From NCBI RefSeq assembly GCF_001625305.1, contig NW_017804043.1:2552539-2616538 (forward strand): a stretch of DNA of 64,000 nucleotides, read 5' to 3'. The translations under genes were made by a program, and so were the position numbers. Shown here in pieces: positions 47,860 through 59,800 of the stretch (position 1 is its first letter; each line of letters opens with the position of its first letter). Below the pieces are notes generated by a model. It worked only from the letters and a program-made list of their open reading frames with translations. It did no database searches and was not told where the DNA came from. Origin of the DNA: Branchiostoma belcheri (lineage: Eukaryota; Chordata; Leptocardii; Amphioxiformes; Branchiostomatidae).

Positions 47860-49409
47860 GCTGCTTAGAGTTTTGGGTGTCGTTATTATGTCCAGCCCCC
47901 TCTAGGTCTCTTACCCCGTCCCTGCCAAGGGATAGACTACAATGGTTTACTACTTGCAATGTGCCTAATGTACTCTGATAGATTACTATGATTCAGATAG
48001 AAAGAAAATCCAAGAACAAATGAAATAGGTGTAGCCTAAAGTCACAACACAGAACAACAAGTCCAAACATACAATTGTGTACACAAATCTTTAATCAGAA
48101 TCTCCTTTTAAAACAAATGCACATGGACTTGGCTTGTCAGAAAACAAACATAACGTCTCACAACTAACTCACGACTCTCTTAACCGTGAAGGAAATGCTT
48201 CCTGTTTCTTCTAGACATATCAACAAGAACTTTACAGGGATTTGCATCTTTGGTCAGCACCGTGGTCCCAATTTAACACCCGAATTTACACGTGGGCAAA
48301 ACCTGAACATATGAAAATTGCGTACGCATGCGAGCTCCAATTTTTTCCTGCATATAAATCTGCCTACAGAAAGTGCAGAAGTTCCCGCAGTTCAGAGTCC
48401 ATGTTAGTGATCTGCTGGCTTTGACGTATGTAAAGATTGTATGTTCGGCTTGTACGCCAGCTCTTAAGGTAACGAATATCAAAGCAGGCCAATTCACACT
48501 CAATTTTCTTACTTCGTACACCAGGTTTTTGCTCACAGAGTAAATCAGGTCTAAGATACAGCAGTTGTTAGCTTCTCTGTTATATACATGTACTATTGAT
48601 CATAACAGTTTCTATGTAGCTAAGTTTCTATGTAGCTATCCCATATTCATAAGTTTTTTAGGACAGTTATGTATAAGATCAGACCTAAATAACTAGTCAT
48701 TCTCACTATTATAAACTTTCCACTGTGTCTCTGGAAATAATATGTTACACAGAAAAGTAGACCTTTTATCAACATACCCCATATTTTTGTTTTGGGCCCT
48801 TCAAGTTTAATTTAAGTCTCTACACATCCTAATTAGTATCTAATGACAAGTCACACTTAGTATTCATTATTCTACAATTTCAATTGGAATTACAAGATTA
48901 TACATGTACAATTCAAAGAAAAGGAATGTCAAAATTATCATCTTAAATACTTTTCTGGGATTTTTCTTTTTTCTACTTTGGGCAACCATAGTACAACAGA
49001 GGCACATTGGTGAGATCTTCATTTTTGCATTCATTTCGCTTAGACATTTCAGGCTTCCTTATAACAAGCCATCAGATCTGTCAAATTTACAAAACTACCT
49101 GAAGCTTCCACCTAGTTTTCAGATGAACATCAACGAACAAAAGAAATTTATCAAAGCCACCGAAGTCTACGGATCCCTCAGTGGTTCTTATTATGTCATT
49201 TTTGAACTGATCCTGTTTGTTTTTTGAATTTGTTAGGTTTTGTGCTTTATGTACAGTACTTGACGTTTTTTTCTTATCTACAGTACTGGTACTAGAGGTT
49301 TCTCAAGCAGTACAAGAGCTTGTCAGGTCTATCACACTTTGTTACAAAGGTCCCACTCTGCGACACTTTCTTACAAGAGTCTCTTTCGCCTGAGTTTTGT
49401 TCTAGCAGC
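47860..49409 (-). other. Intergenic spacer and probable RIF1 3'UTR
   Basis: RIF1 ends at 49,410. On the minus strand the next AATAAA-like signal I find is ATTAAA (plus-strand tttaat at 48,090-48,095), implying a 3'UTR of about 1.3 kb and only about 200 bp between the two transcripts. Open frames here (48,242-48,536; 48,904-49,227) show no recognisable protein. Confidence 0.4.
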
Positions 49410-50848
49410 TCACTGCTTCCTGTTCTGTTGTCGTGGGGACACGCATCTCGTCTGCAGCTCCGAGACCGCCATCATCATCATCCTGTTCAGCATCTGGTGG
49501 ACGGCACTGATCTGGCTGCTCGGGAGTCCGGACAGTTCCCCTCGCATTATCCTCTCATTTACAGCCGAGAGGGTTTCCACAACACTCATCTCCCTGCTAG
49601 ACAACTGGAGCGTCACTTCGAATGGCTGCGTTGCCATGGCGTTGGTTTCCCGGGCAACGTTGTCTGCGTCCATGGAAACGAGTTCGCGTAACATCTCCAC
49701 CACAGGAGAGCCGACCTCGGCAGCGGTGCTGAACATGTCTGTGGACTCGCTGAGGGCGTCCACCTCCAGGCTTGTCGCTGCTGACGCCACGTTCACGTTT
49801 TCCAGGATTGACTCGACGTCGAGCCCTTCCGTGTTCATTCCAGCTGCTCCGCTGGAGAAGATGGGAAAGTACGGCAGGGCGCCGCGAATGGGACTGCTTT
49901 CCACAGAGGATGGTACAGAGGTGTCGTCGACAAAGTCGTTAATGGCAGCCACGCCGTCGAAATCCAACTGTTGTACACCCTCTTCTCTAGCTTCTGTAGG
50001 CTGTACTGTGGTTGGTGCTTGGTCGGTCTCCGAGGGTTGTGCAGAGTGTGACACGTGGGTCATTATGGGTTGTACAGACGTTGAAGGTTGCTCCATTTCA
50101 TCAGTAAGGTCTACAACAGCTGGCACAGGGTCTGTCTCTGGTGTGGGTGGTAGCAGCGGTGACCTTTCGTTGTTCGAGTCTTTGGTGAGGTCTACGACGG
50201 GAGACAGTTGGGCTCTCTCCTCCGTGGGATCTTTTGACCCATGGTCCTCGGTGGAATCTGGTTGAATTGACCCATGGTCCCTGTTCTCTGTGGGTTCTGG
50301 TGGTGTTGACCCATGGGGAATCTGTGAGGGTTCAGGTTGAGTTGAATCATGGCCTTCCATGGGTTTTGTTGACCCACAGTCCTCTGTGGAATCTGGTTGA
50401 GTTAACCCATAATCTTCTGTGGGTTCTGGTTGTGTTGACCCATTTTCTTTCTCCTTGGGTTCTACTGCCCTCTCTTCTGTGGATTCTTGTCGGAGCAAGA
50501 TATTGTCTTTCTCTGTGGGTTCTGGTTGGGATGACCCACAATCCAACTTCTCTGTAGACTCTACTGCAGCTGGCCCACTGTCCCTCCCTTCTGTGGCTTC
50601 TAGTTTTGTTGACCCAAGGTCTTCCTCAGTGGGTTCTGGTTGTGCTAACCCATCATCTTTCTCCATGGGTTCTGGTGGAGGTAACCCATGGTCCATCTTC
50701 TCTGGAGTTTCTGGTACAGCTGGCTCTTGGTCCTTCTCCTTTGTGAACTCTGGTTGATCTGTCACTTGTTCCCTCTCCTTAGCAGGTTCCAGATCCGCTG
50801 TCTCTTCTGTTTTGGCTTCGTGGCTGGCTGCTGCCAGAGACTCAGTGG
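49410..50848 (-). CDS. RIF1: RIF1 last exon with expanded PEPTE repeat and C-terminal helices
   Basis: After KMEATESLAAASHEAKTEET, an acidic run of degenerate 13-16-residue repeats (GSTQPEPTED, GLTQPDSTED, GSTPPEPTEN and similar) covers about 50,190-50,790. There follow a linker and the conserved end: LPSSQISAVHQMLNRMMMMA then VSELQTRCVSPRQQNRKQ, matching the vertebrate C-terminal helices ending LQSRWRSP. Vertebrates have only a short spacer here (as I recall, under about 60 residues), so this block of roughly 300 residues is lineage-specific. The stop is TGA (complement of 49,410-49,412). Confidence 0.93.
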
Positions 50849-53800
50849 CTATGTATGAAGTAGAACAGGACACGTTAGCACCTTCTACTACACATACCCA
50901 TTTCATAGCTGAAGCATGTCTGTTCATTTGTAAGAAATATTTCAGCAAATGACATTGATATATATTGCTGACATTGACTATGTATTTGGTGTGTTTTTCG
51001 TATGGGGGAGGGCAACCTATCAAGGTGTGTATGCACCTGTTTTGCCCTCCCTTTCACTTTGTGGAAAATCCAAATAAACAAATAAACAGATGACAAAGTG
51101 AAGATGTCACATCTTCGTTTGATCCCTCCTCACCTTCCATCTTACTTCCCGAGGTCTGCTTGAGTCTCTTGCTCTCCTGTTGGTTGTGGAACATCTCCAG
51201 GGCCTTCTTCAAGGTTGTGACCTTGGGCTGTCTGATGGGCAGACTCTGAACCTACACGTGTGTACATACATACATTATAAACAATTCACAGGGGGTCTTT
51301 GACTTTTTTAGGATCCATATTAAGCATACAAGGCTGTAGCTATTCTTCCTGTGGTCCTTTCTAACACACACAGGGAACATGAATACATTGACAACAATAG
51401 CAAAATACAACACACAACATCAGGCTATACATCATTACCACTTCATTTTATTCCAAGCACAGGTTCTTCTCCGGAAACACTGGCAAAGAAACATTCATTC
51501 ATTCATATGTACTCAGATAAACACCCTCCCCCACTGACAATCACACTCACAAAACCCAGACAGGTACTGAATAAGTCACACACCTCTAGAGGAGTCAGCG
51601 TGCTGATGTCACCGATGGTGTGGATGTTCCGAGCACGGACCAGCTGATTCAGTCCCCGAGCCCTGAGGAAGGTGTCAGAGATACCATGTTAGATTTAGCT
51701 GAAACACGGATTTTGGTTGTAAACACTTTAGTCATGTACAACACTTTTGTCTACTATGTACACCTATCTACATCTATGTTTAACCTGTGTATTGTTGTCC
51801 TTATCTTCCTACATTTGTTGTAAGTTTACTAGGTTATAGTACCTACGCTAACCTAGCCCTTCAGAGCATAATGTACAATCATCATAATGTACAATAGAGG
51901 TCTTTAATCATCTGAAAACAGAATTCAATTCAAACTCTTAACTTCTAGCTATGCTGAAGAGATGTCATTTGAAACATTTGGAAGTAATCTCCATGTTTTA
52001 TCCAGTAGTTGCGTCTGAATCATACATCAGTATCATTTACTGGCATGTCTAACCCATGTAAAATGTAAGCGAGTCTTACAGTAAACCAAGTGACACATAC
52101 CAGACCATTGAGGTAAGCTGTGGAAGAATCTGGTCCACCGGTGTTTTACAACCAGCCAGATCCGGATAAACCGGTTCTGTGTCCCCCAGCTGGCTGTCCT
52201 GGGTGTCAGTGTCCTGGGACTGGGTGGTCAGGCTGCTCAGGGCCTGGGACTGAGACTGCTGCAGCACACTGCCCTGGGAAGGAGTCAGGTCAGGGGACGC
52301 GGGGAGGCCATCTTTTGCCACTCGTTTCTGTGATGTTGGGAAAGAAAAATTTGTGAAGAACTGTATTAAGAAAACACACAACAAAGCCCTCCTTGTTCAC
52401 CTCTGCTATATTGTCAAAGTTTCTAGAAAATAGTTGCTATTCCACAAAATACACGGTTTTTAACTACTTTGTTCAAAAGCCAAGGAACATGTGGATTAAA
52501 ACCTACAGCTCTGCCTGATGGAGTAGCAAACACAGCATCAGTGTCCACCTCCTCCTGAGCCTCTTCCGTTGATTTCTTCTTTGATGGAGTTGTGATGAAC
52601 TACAAAGAATGGATAAAATAAGTTCTACACTTCTTTTCCTGTTTTTTTCCTACCACATCCTGGCTATTGAAAGGACAGACTTCTGACAAGTTCATTGAAT
52701 AGGACATGCCGTAATGTTGTAGGAGACTCTTTTTACACAACCAAGTGTTTTATTCAGCCAACGTTTTGGTGACGTGACCGTCTGTCACCTTCCTCAGGGC
52801 AATTCTGACTGGTTCACATTGCACTGCAGCACACGTGTCGCAGCTGTAGATACATTCCCAAATGTACAAAATTTACATATCTACACATATACGTGGTCCC
52901 AGACGTACGGGAGTTGGATATATACTGATGACATCATGACTGCCGTACCTTGTTCTGTTCGAGGCTTGTGATGGCGGCGCCGGTTGGGGACGTGGTGACC
53001 AATGGGGAGGGAGGGATCTGCGGGCGGGGCAGCTCCAGGCAACGGCTCACCGGCTTGGGGCTCCTCCTGGGCTCTGATTGGTCGTCTGATGACATCTCGA
53101 TGGGATCAGCAAAGGACACTCGACGCACCTGCATGGGCAAAAACACATACAAACAGGCAATCAGAGATGGCAGACTTCGCCCCTTAACCATAAGCACCTA
53201 CATGTGCAAAAACATGTACAATCATGTACAAACAATCAGAGACGGCAAACTTTGCCCCTTAACCATGACCACCTACATGTGTACAAACAAGGTCATACGT
53301 AATAGAAAAATAGTGAACAATTCTGTACAACTTTTTTTTTGTACAAAAAAAGCCACCTTTTACTAGTTTTAGTGTACTTATTTTGTGTACACTGTATTTA
53401 CACCCCAATCTCTTCTAATTGATGTGTCCCCAAGATGCCCAGTAGTTTAGTCCTTACCTTATTTGGTGGTGATGGTGAGTTTACTTTCTGTGCTCCCCTC
53501 TTTCTCAACCTTTTCTTCAAGATGCCTCGTGCACTTGGAGACGCTGAGGGAGAATACATCTTCAAGTAGGGGGCAAATCCTGGGGGGCTGTCACTGGTGG
53601 AAGAACTGTCGCTTATGGTAGGCGAGCTCTGATTGGCTACTGCAGTTGCGTAACCCTGGTTGGAGGAGGTAGGGGAGCTGGGATTGGCTGGGACCGAGGT
53701 TGTTCTTGTTGGTGAGCCTTGACTTGCCGTCATGAGATACTCCAGTTTGGTGGATACAGATGACTTGTGGAGCTCGTGTTTCCGTTGTGCCATGCGAAGA

Positions 53801-56800
53801 CTCAGCAACCCTGTACAAAGACAAAAACAAACAATTTGTTTCAACATTGTTCTTAAACCAATTTTGAAATTTTTCACATCTTTAACCACAATTATGGCTA
53901 TCTTAAGCCCTTGCAGGTGTGATCTTTGTTTTTTTGTGTCATTGCCATATTTTTTCCATGCAGAATGAGCTAATAATAAAGTTTAAACTTCCAAAAACTT
54001 GTGAAGAAGTGTAGTATTACCTCTGCTGCTGTGGAAGTCTGACTTCTGTGGAGGAGAGAACCGCGCATGCTTCAGGTGACTGGAGACTTTCCCCACCGAC
54101 TTGGCCGACCGCGGTGTCTCCTTCCTGGAGTACACCAGGACGGCCCCCGTGCTGTGGCGTCTTCCGACCACCTTCCCGGCTGCTGCGCTTTTCTTGAGAC
54201 GTTTTCTGGGAGTGCTGGTCTTCGGGCTGTCTTTCAAGACGTCTTCAACCTTAGGCAGGTCGTCTGCTGAGGTGTCTAGAGTGGAAACATCGGCTGCTTC
54301 TTCTGGCAAGTCTTCCTTTGGAGCTGTTGGGTCACTTTCACTGACTTTTTCCTTCAAGTCTTCAGTCTCCATAGTCTTGTGCTTCCTTGTGATCGACCGT
54401 CTTGCCTTGGTGCTCAGCCTCCTCTTCTTCTCGCTCTGAGGAGTTTGCCCACCAGCATCTTGAGATGTCTTAGGTTTCCTACCGACCTTCTTTGTTCCTC
54501 TGCTGCTAGATGGCTCTTCAGGGGTTTCTGAATCGCCTGGAATTGCCAACTCTTCTTCCTGTTCCTTTTCCACTTCTGTCTCTTTTGTGCTTGAGACATT
54601 TTCATCTGGCACTTCTTTGGAATCTGCAACAGCTACCTGTTCTGGGGCCTTCTTTGTCATCTTGGAGCGCAAACGCAATGCCACAGGAGAGGCACCTTTC
54701 AATCGGAGAATTTTATACTCTCTGTTCGAGTCCCTTTCTTCTACATTTTCTACCATGTGTTTTGTATCCTTCACTGGGCTAACCTGAACATCACTTGCTC
54801 CAGGTTCCTCATTGGTGCATTTGTTGTCCTGATCCTGAATATCAATTGACTCCACCTCCTCATTGGTTGACACTTTCTCTACTAGCTGCTTATCGGCAGA
54901 CTCTACTTGAAGTATCTTATGGGATGTGAACATATCCCCACTAGGATCACACTGGCTATCTGCTATAATCTCAGGCTCTTCGTCATCATTTGAAGTGAAA
55001 ACATTTGCATTTTGCTGCTGTGTGTCTTCTATACTTTGATCCTGGGTGTCTGCCGAAAGCACAGCACTTTGACCTGATGCAGCACAGCCCGCTTCTCCGT
55101 ATCCAGAGAACAGACTTTCTGAGTTCACCATTTCTTCCACAACACTGTTGCCACCACTAGCTTCCTTAGCACTCTTAGCCTCGTCATCCTTTGACGATTT
55201 GTTGTCACCTCCTGTGAGCTGCTTTGTCTGTTTAGCTACTTGAGACAGAGGCAAGTCATCTTCACTATCAACGTCTTGCTTTTTGTCCACAGCTTCAACT
55301 TCTTCCTTGTTCAAGCTGGCTGGTTCCTCTTTGGTTTGACTTTCCTCTGACCTTGACGATGCATAGTCGGACACAGACTCCTTAAGACCATCCGCGACCT
55401 TCCAGCTGGGTCTCCTTGACCTTGTTGGGATTCTCCTTGGAGTTTTCTTGTCAGCATCTTGAGAGGAGTCAGCGTCACAAGCTGTCAGAATGGATTTTCT
55501 TGGGCGCCCTCGCTTCTTCTTTTGTACAGCTGGTTTGGGACCTTCCCCTGCATGTGACTGTTGTGAAGACGTATCAGCATTGTAATCCTGAGAGGAACAT
55601 GCTTCAACCTTAAAGACACTATCAAGACTCGAGTCCTTCAGTTCTTCCAAGGACAGGTTTACAGCATCTTCCGTAGACGTCTCCAATTTCACTTTAGGTG
55701 AACGACCCCGTTTTCTTTTAACTGGTTCAGGATCCTTCGAGACGCTATCAATACTTGAGTTAAAGGAAACATTTCCGGCCTCTTGCGAGGACTCTATGTC
55801 TGGATTGGAAGGTAACAACGATTTCCTTTGGCGACCTTTTCTCCTTTTGACTGCTGGTTTTCCCTCTTCCTCTGCATTTGACTGTTGTGAGGTTGGTGTG
55901 TCCATGTCATGATCCTGAGTAGAACACAGTTCAGGATTTTCCTTTGAGATATGCTCTAGACTCGAGGCCTTGGGTTCTTCTATGGAATGGTCTCCAGTTG
56001 TGGACCCAACTTCAGATTCCTGCAACTCTGTTTCTGGAATGACTTCTATGGATTTCGCGGGTGAAACTTCTTTGCTGGTTGTTGCAAGATCTACTTCTTC
56101 TACTTTGCTTCTTCTTGATCTGCCTCTTCTTTTCACTTCTTGAGGAGGAGACTTGGTAGTTAGAAGGTAGTGTGGCGTGATAACTTGAGCATTGCCTTCT
56201 TTGTCCTCGGCCGACTTTTCCAGTGGCTTTAAGTCAGAGAAGTCGTCATTGCTGTGCTGTGTGTCATCTTTCGCAGAGTCTTTCAATGGCCAGGAGGGCT
56301 TTAGACCCTTCTTTAACTTTCCTGAAGCTGGTTGATCAGATTGTTTCTTCTCGGCTTTGTTGGGACTGAACTTCTTAATTTCTTTGTTGGAAAGGCGTAC
56401 AAGCTTGATGACGGGGCTAGGCATGTTTGGTGGTAGTTTTCCCATTTTAGGGGATGTCTGAGAAGGGCTACATTCTGATTGGGGGCTGGTGGCTTTTCCA
56501 ATGGAGCCACCTGATTGGCCAGGGCTCTTTGAAATTCTACCTCCTGATTGGTCCACACCTGATTGGCTGCTGCTTGCAGTTATGCTGGGATACGATTGGT
56601 TACCGGGGGTCAAAGGCTGGTTGTACCACAGACCTGATGGTCCTGTGCTGCCCTCTGATTGGTCATCACCCTTTTCTCTGGTCTGTGATTGGTCCATCTG
56701 CCTGGCCTTCTGCGACTCTTTGCTGTCCTCTGATTGGTTGCTGATGCTTTGGTCTGATTGGCCGGAACTGTCACTAGTTTTCCTCCTTCCCCTTTTCTTT

Positions 56801-59800
56801 GCTGAATTGTAGCTATGCCCGAAAGTCGACCGACGTCGTCTGTTCACTTTCGGAGGTGGTGTTCCACAAACCACGTCAACTGAATTTTCCTCCTTTCCCG
56901 GCGACTTTGGTGACAATGTTTTGTCCTTGATTTCATGCTCGGGAGTAGCAGGCACCACATCCTTCACATACATGGTTTTGGTGGTAGCAGGTACCAAATC
57001 TTCCATATACATGGTGACGGTTTTCTGAACTTTCTTCTTGACGGTTTCTTGAGGTTTGTCCCCAGCATCTTCTGTGGTTACTTCCATGTTTTCTTCAGAC
57101 GTCTTTTCATCATGATCTACAGCTGAGACCACATTTTCTTGCTGTCTGACATCTGTGGTTTGCATCACTTCAGATGTTGTTTCGGCATCTGCTTGCTTTC
57201 CTTCATTCTGAGGAGCCTGTCACAGAAAAACAAAATGTTTACCTATCTTGAAGATTCTTTTTCAGCCCATGACAAAAAGTGGGTTGCCCATCAATGTTTC
57301 AGGTTGCTGTCAACACTGTAAGCCAGGCCATCTGTAAAGGTATCGCTCACATACTGGCTCTGGCTGGACAGAGTTTATTTCAGAGGCCATAAGCCCGACT
57401 GCTGTGAACTTAAAAATGTTGCTTTGTATGCAAACAAAAAGATACCCTGAGTGCTGAGCAACTTATTGTCTCCAATGAGTCTCAAAACAAAACAAAAAAA
57501 CATGACCTCCACCACCTAAACTTGGACAAGATCAACCCACAGGACAGAGACAAGTGGCGAGCTGCCATCAAGCCCCAGCTGTACAGTGCAAGCACGTCTA
57601 ACCCTCGGAAGACTGGGAACAACAGACGATAAACAGGACAGTGAGTGTTGCGAGAGTGTAAGATAGTGGAGATTTTCAGACCCTGGATATATGAGACCTG
57701 GTGAAATTACATTCAGTATACCAGATGTTACCCTTTGTTCTTTCAAATTTGTTTTCTCCGTACAGTCAGGAACGTCCATTTTATCAGCAGGCGGCTGTGC
57801 TGGCTGTGAGCTCTGCGACATGAGCTGCGAGAACTGGCTGCCATCTTGGGACGCGTCAAGGTCATTGTAGAGGGCAGGAACAACACTGGGGAAGACAGAT
57901 TTGAACACACATGAAATAACAATTACATGTAACCAGCCAGTGTAACAACAGGATTGCATTTCTTGCTTGCATTTGTTTCTTTGGGTGTGTGTGAGTGTTT
58001 ATCTTAGAGCTATGAAGGTACTTCCTTGATTCTCTGGGGCAGGAACTAGCCTACAGAAATTACCAGCTTGAAAGTGCAGCATCCTTTTAAACTGCAGGTT
58101 AAGAGCATGCTATCCTACCTGAAAAGGTTTGCAGTCACATTTCTAGTTTGTACATTATTGCACATTGTCAAAATACAAATACAAAGTGCAAAAACAGCTG
58201 AAACACACAAACACCCCCCCCACAGACATCGTCATTAAAAAAGACCTGCATACCCTCTTTCTCTCATTCTCTCCTTCTGTCTCTCTGTCAGCACCAGAGG
58301 TTTCTTGGGAGACGGAGGGATGAAGACAAAGTCTTTGTTGCTCTCCTCGTCCACGTGTAGTTTCCTCCGTACCGCCATCTTGGCGGGGGACTTCGCCGGC
58401 GACTTGGCGGGACTGCGGGCGGGGCTTTTCGAGGGGCTGCGGAGCTGGGCACGGACCGGAGATCTACCGAACCGCGCAGGAGAACTCTGTAATATATGTG
58501 AGATTACATGTAGTTACATCAGGTGGTCGTCTCAATGGATATCACAGCAGTAGAGCTACAGAGAAGTTGGCAGGTAAGAACAATTTTGGTTGTGCACAAG
58601 ATCTAAAATTTAGTAAACCTGAAGAAAATATTTGTAAGACTCATCTCAAAAGCTCATCCCACAACTTTTCTAACTGTAGAATTAGAATTGAACATCTTTA
58701 ACTACAGGATAAGACACACAGACAGAGACACACAGATAGCAGACAGACACACACACTCTGATACACATACACACACTCTTGACTTACAATTAAACTTCTT
58801 AAACTACAGGGTAAGACATGTGTACCTTAGCTCCCATCCTGAGGAAGCTCTCCCTCATGAGTTTAGGAGACCGTACATTGGGGAGGGAGAAGTCCTGGGA
58901 GGGTAGAGCGGAGGACTGGGACTCCTCAGTCTGCTGAGAGCTGCCGGCTGCCAGGCTGACGTCTGTCTGCATCTGCCAGCCTGGGAGGCTGATGGGGGTT
59001 TTGTCATGTACCTTCTTCAGCACTGGTCTGGGGGGATACAGGTGCGATCATTTAGCACTAGACTAGGGCTGGGTACCTAAACATAACATCAGGTACAGAG
59101 GTACAGGTTTGGACCTAAACCGGAACGATTAACACTTCGTCTATAGCCTGTCAAACACAGCTGAATAAGGCCTCCCAAACACTGCCAAACGTTAGTCTGC
59201 ATCTGCCAGCCAGGGAGGCTGATGGGGGTTTTGTCGTGCACCTTCTTCAGCACTGGTCTGGGGGAAATAGTATCATGCAACTAACACTAGACTAGGGCTG
59301 GGTACATCAACATAGCATCAGGTACAGATATACAGGTTTGGACCTGAACTGGAACGATTAACACTTCGTCTAAAGCCTGTCACACACAGCCAAATACAGC
59401 CTCCTGAACACTGCCAAACATTAGTTTGCATCTGCCAGCCTGGGAGGCTGATGGGGGTTTTGTCATGCACCTTCTTCAGCACTGGTCTGGGGGGATACAG
59501 GAGTATCATTTAGTACTAGACTAAAGCTGGGTACCTAAACATAACATCACGTACAGAGATACAGGCTTGGACCTAAACCGGAACGATTAACACTTCGTCT
59601 ATAGCCTGTCACACACAGCTGAATACGGCCTCCCAAACATTGCCAAACTCCCCAGACCATGTTGGCTGCAGTAGGCTAGTGTTCGGTGAGGCCAACTTCG
59701 CCAGCTGAATGTTTCAAACCTTTGGGTGTGGGTAGGAAGATACACACTCACTATCGGGGCTTTGATTAAAATTGGATAAAATCTAACTATTTTACAATAT

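Noticed and set aside
49339..50265. 308-codon plus-strand open frame
   Set aside because: It lies antisense to the RIF1 last exon, whose minus-strand protein matches the family to its C-terminus; the repeat-rich composition leaves the other strand open.
56454..56812. Plus-strand frames rich in Pro, Asp and Trp (96-107 codons)
   Set aside because: They are shadows of the RIF1 giant exon caused by the repeated gattgg word.
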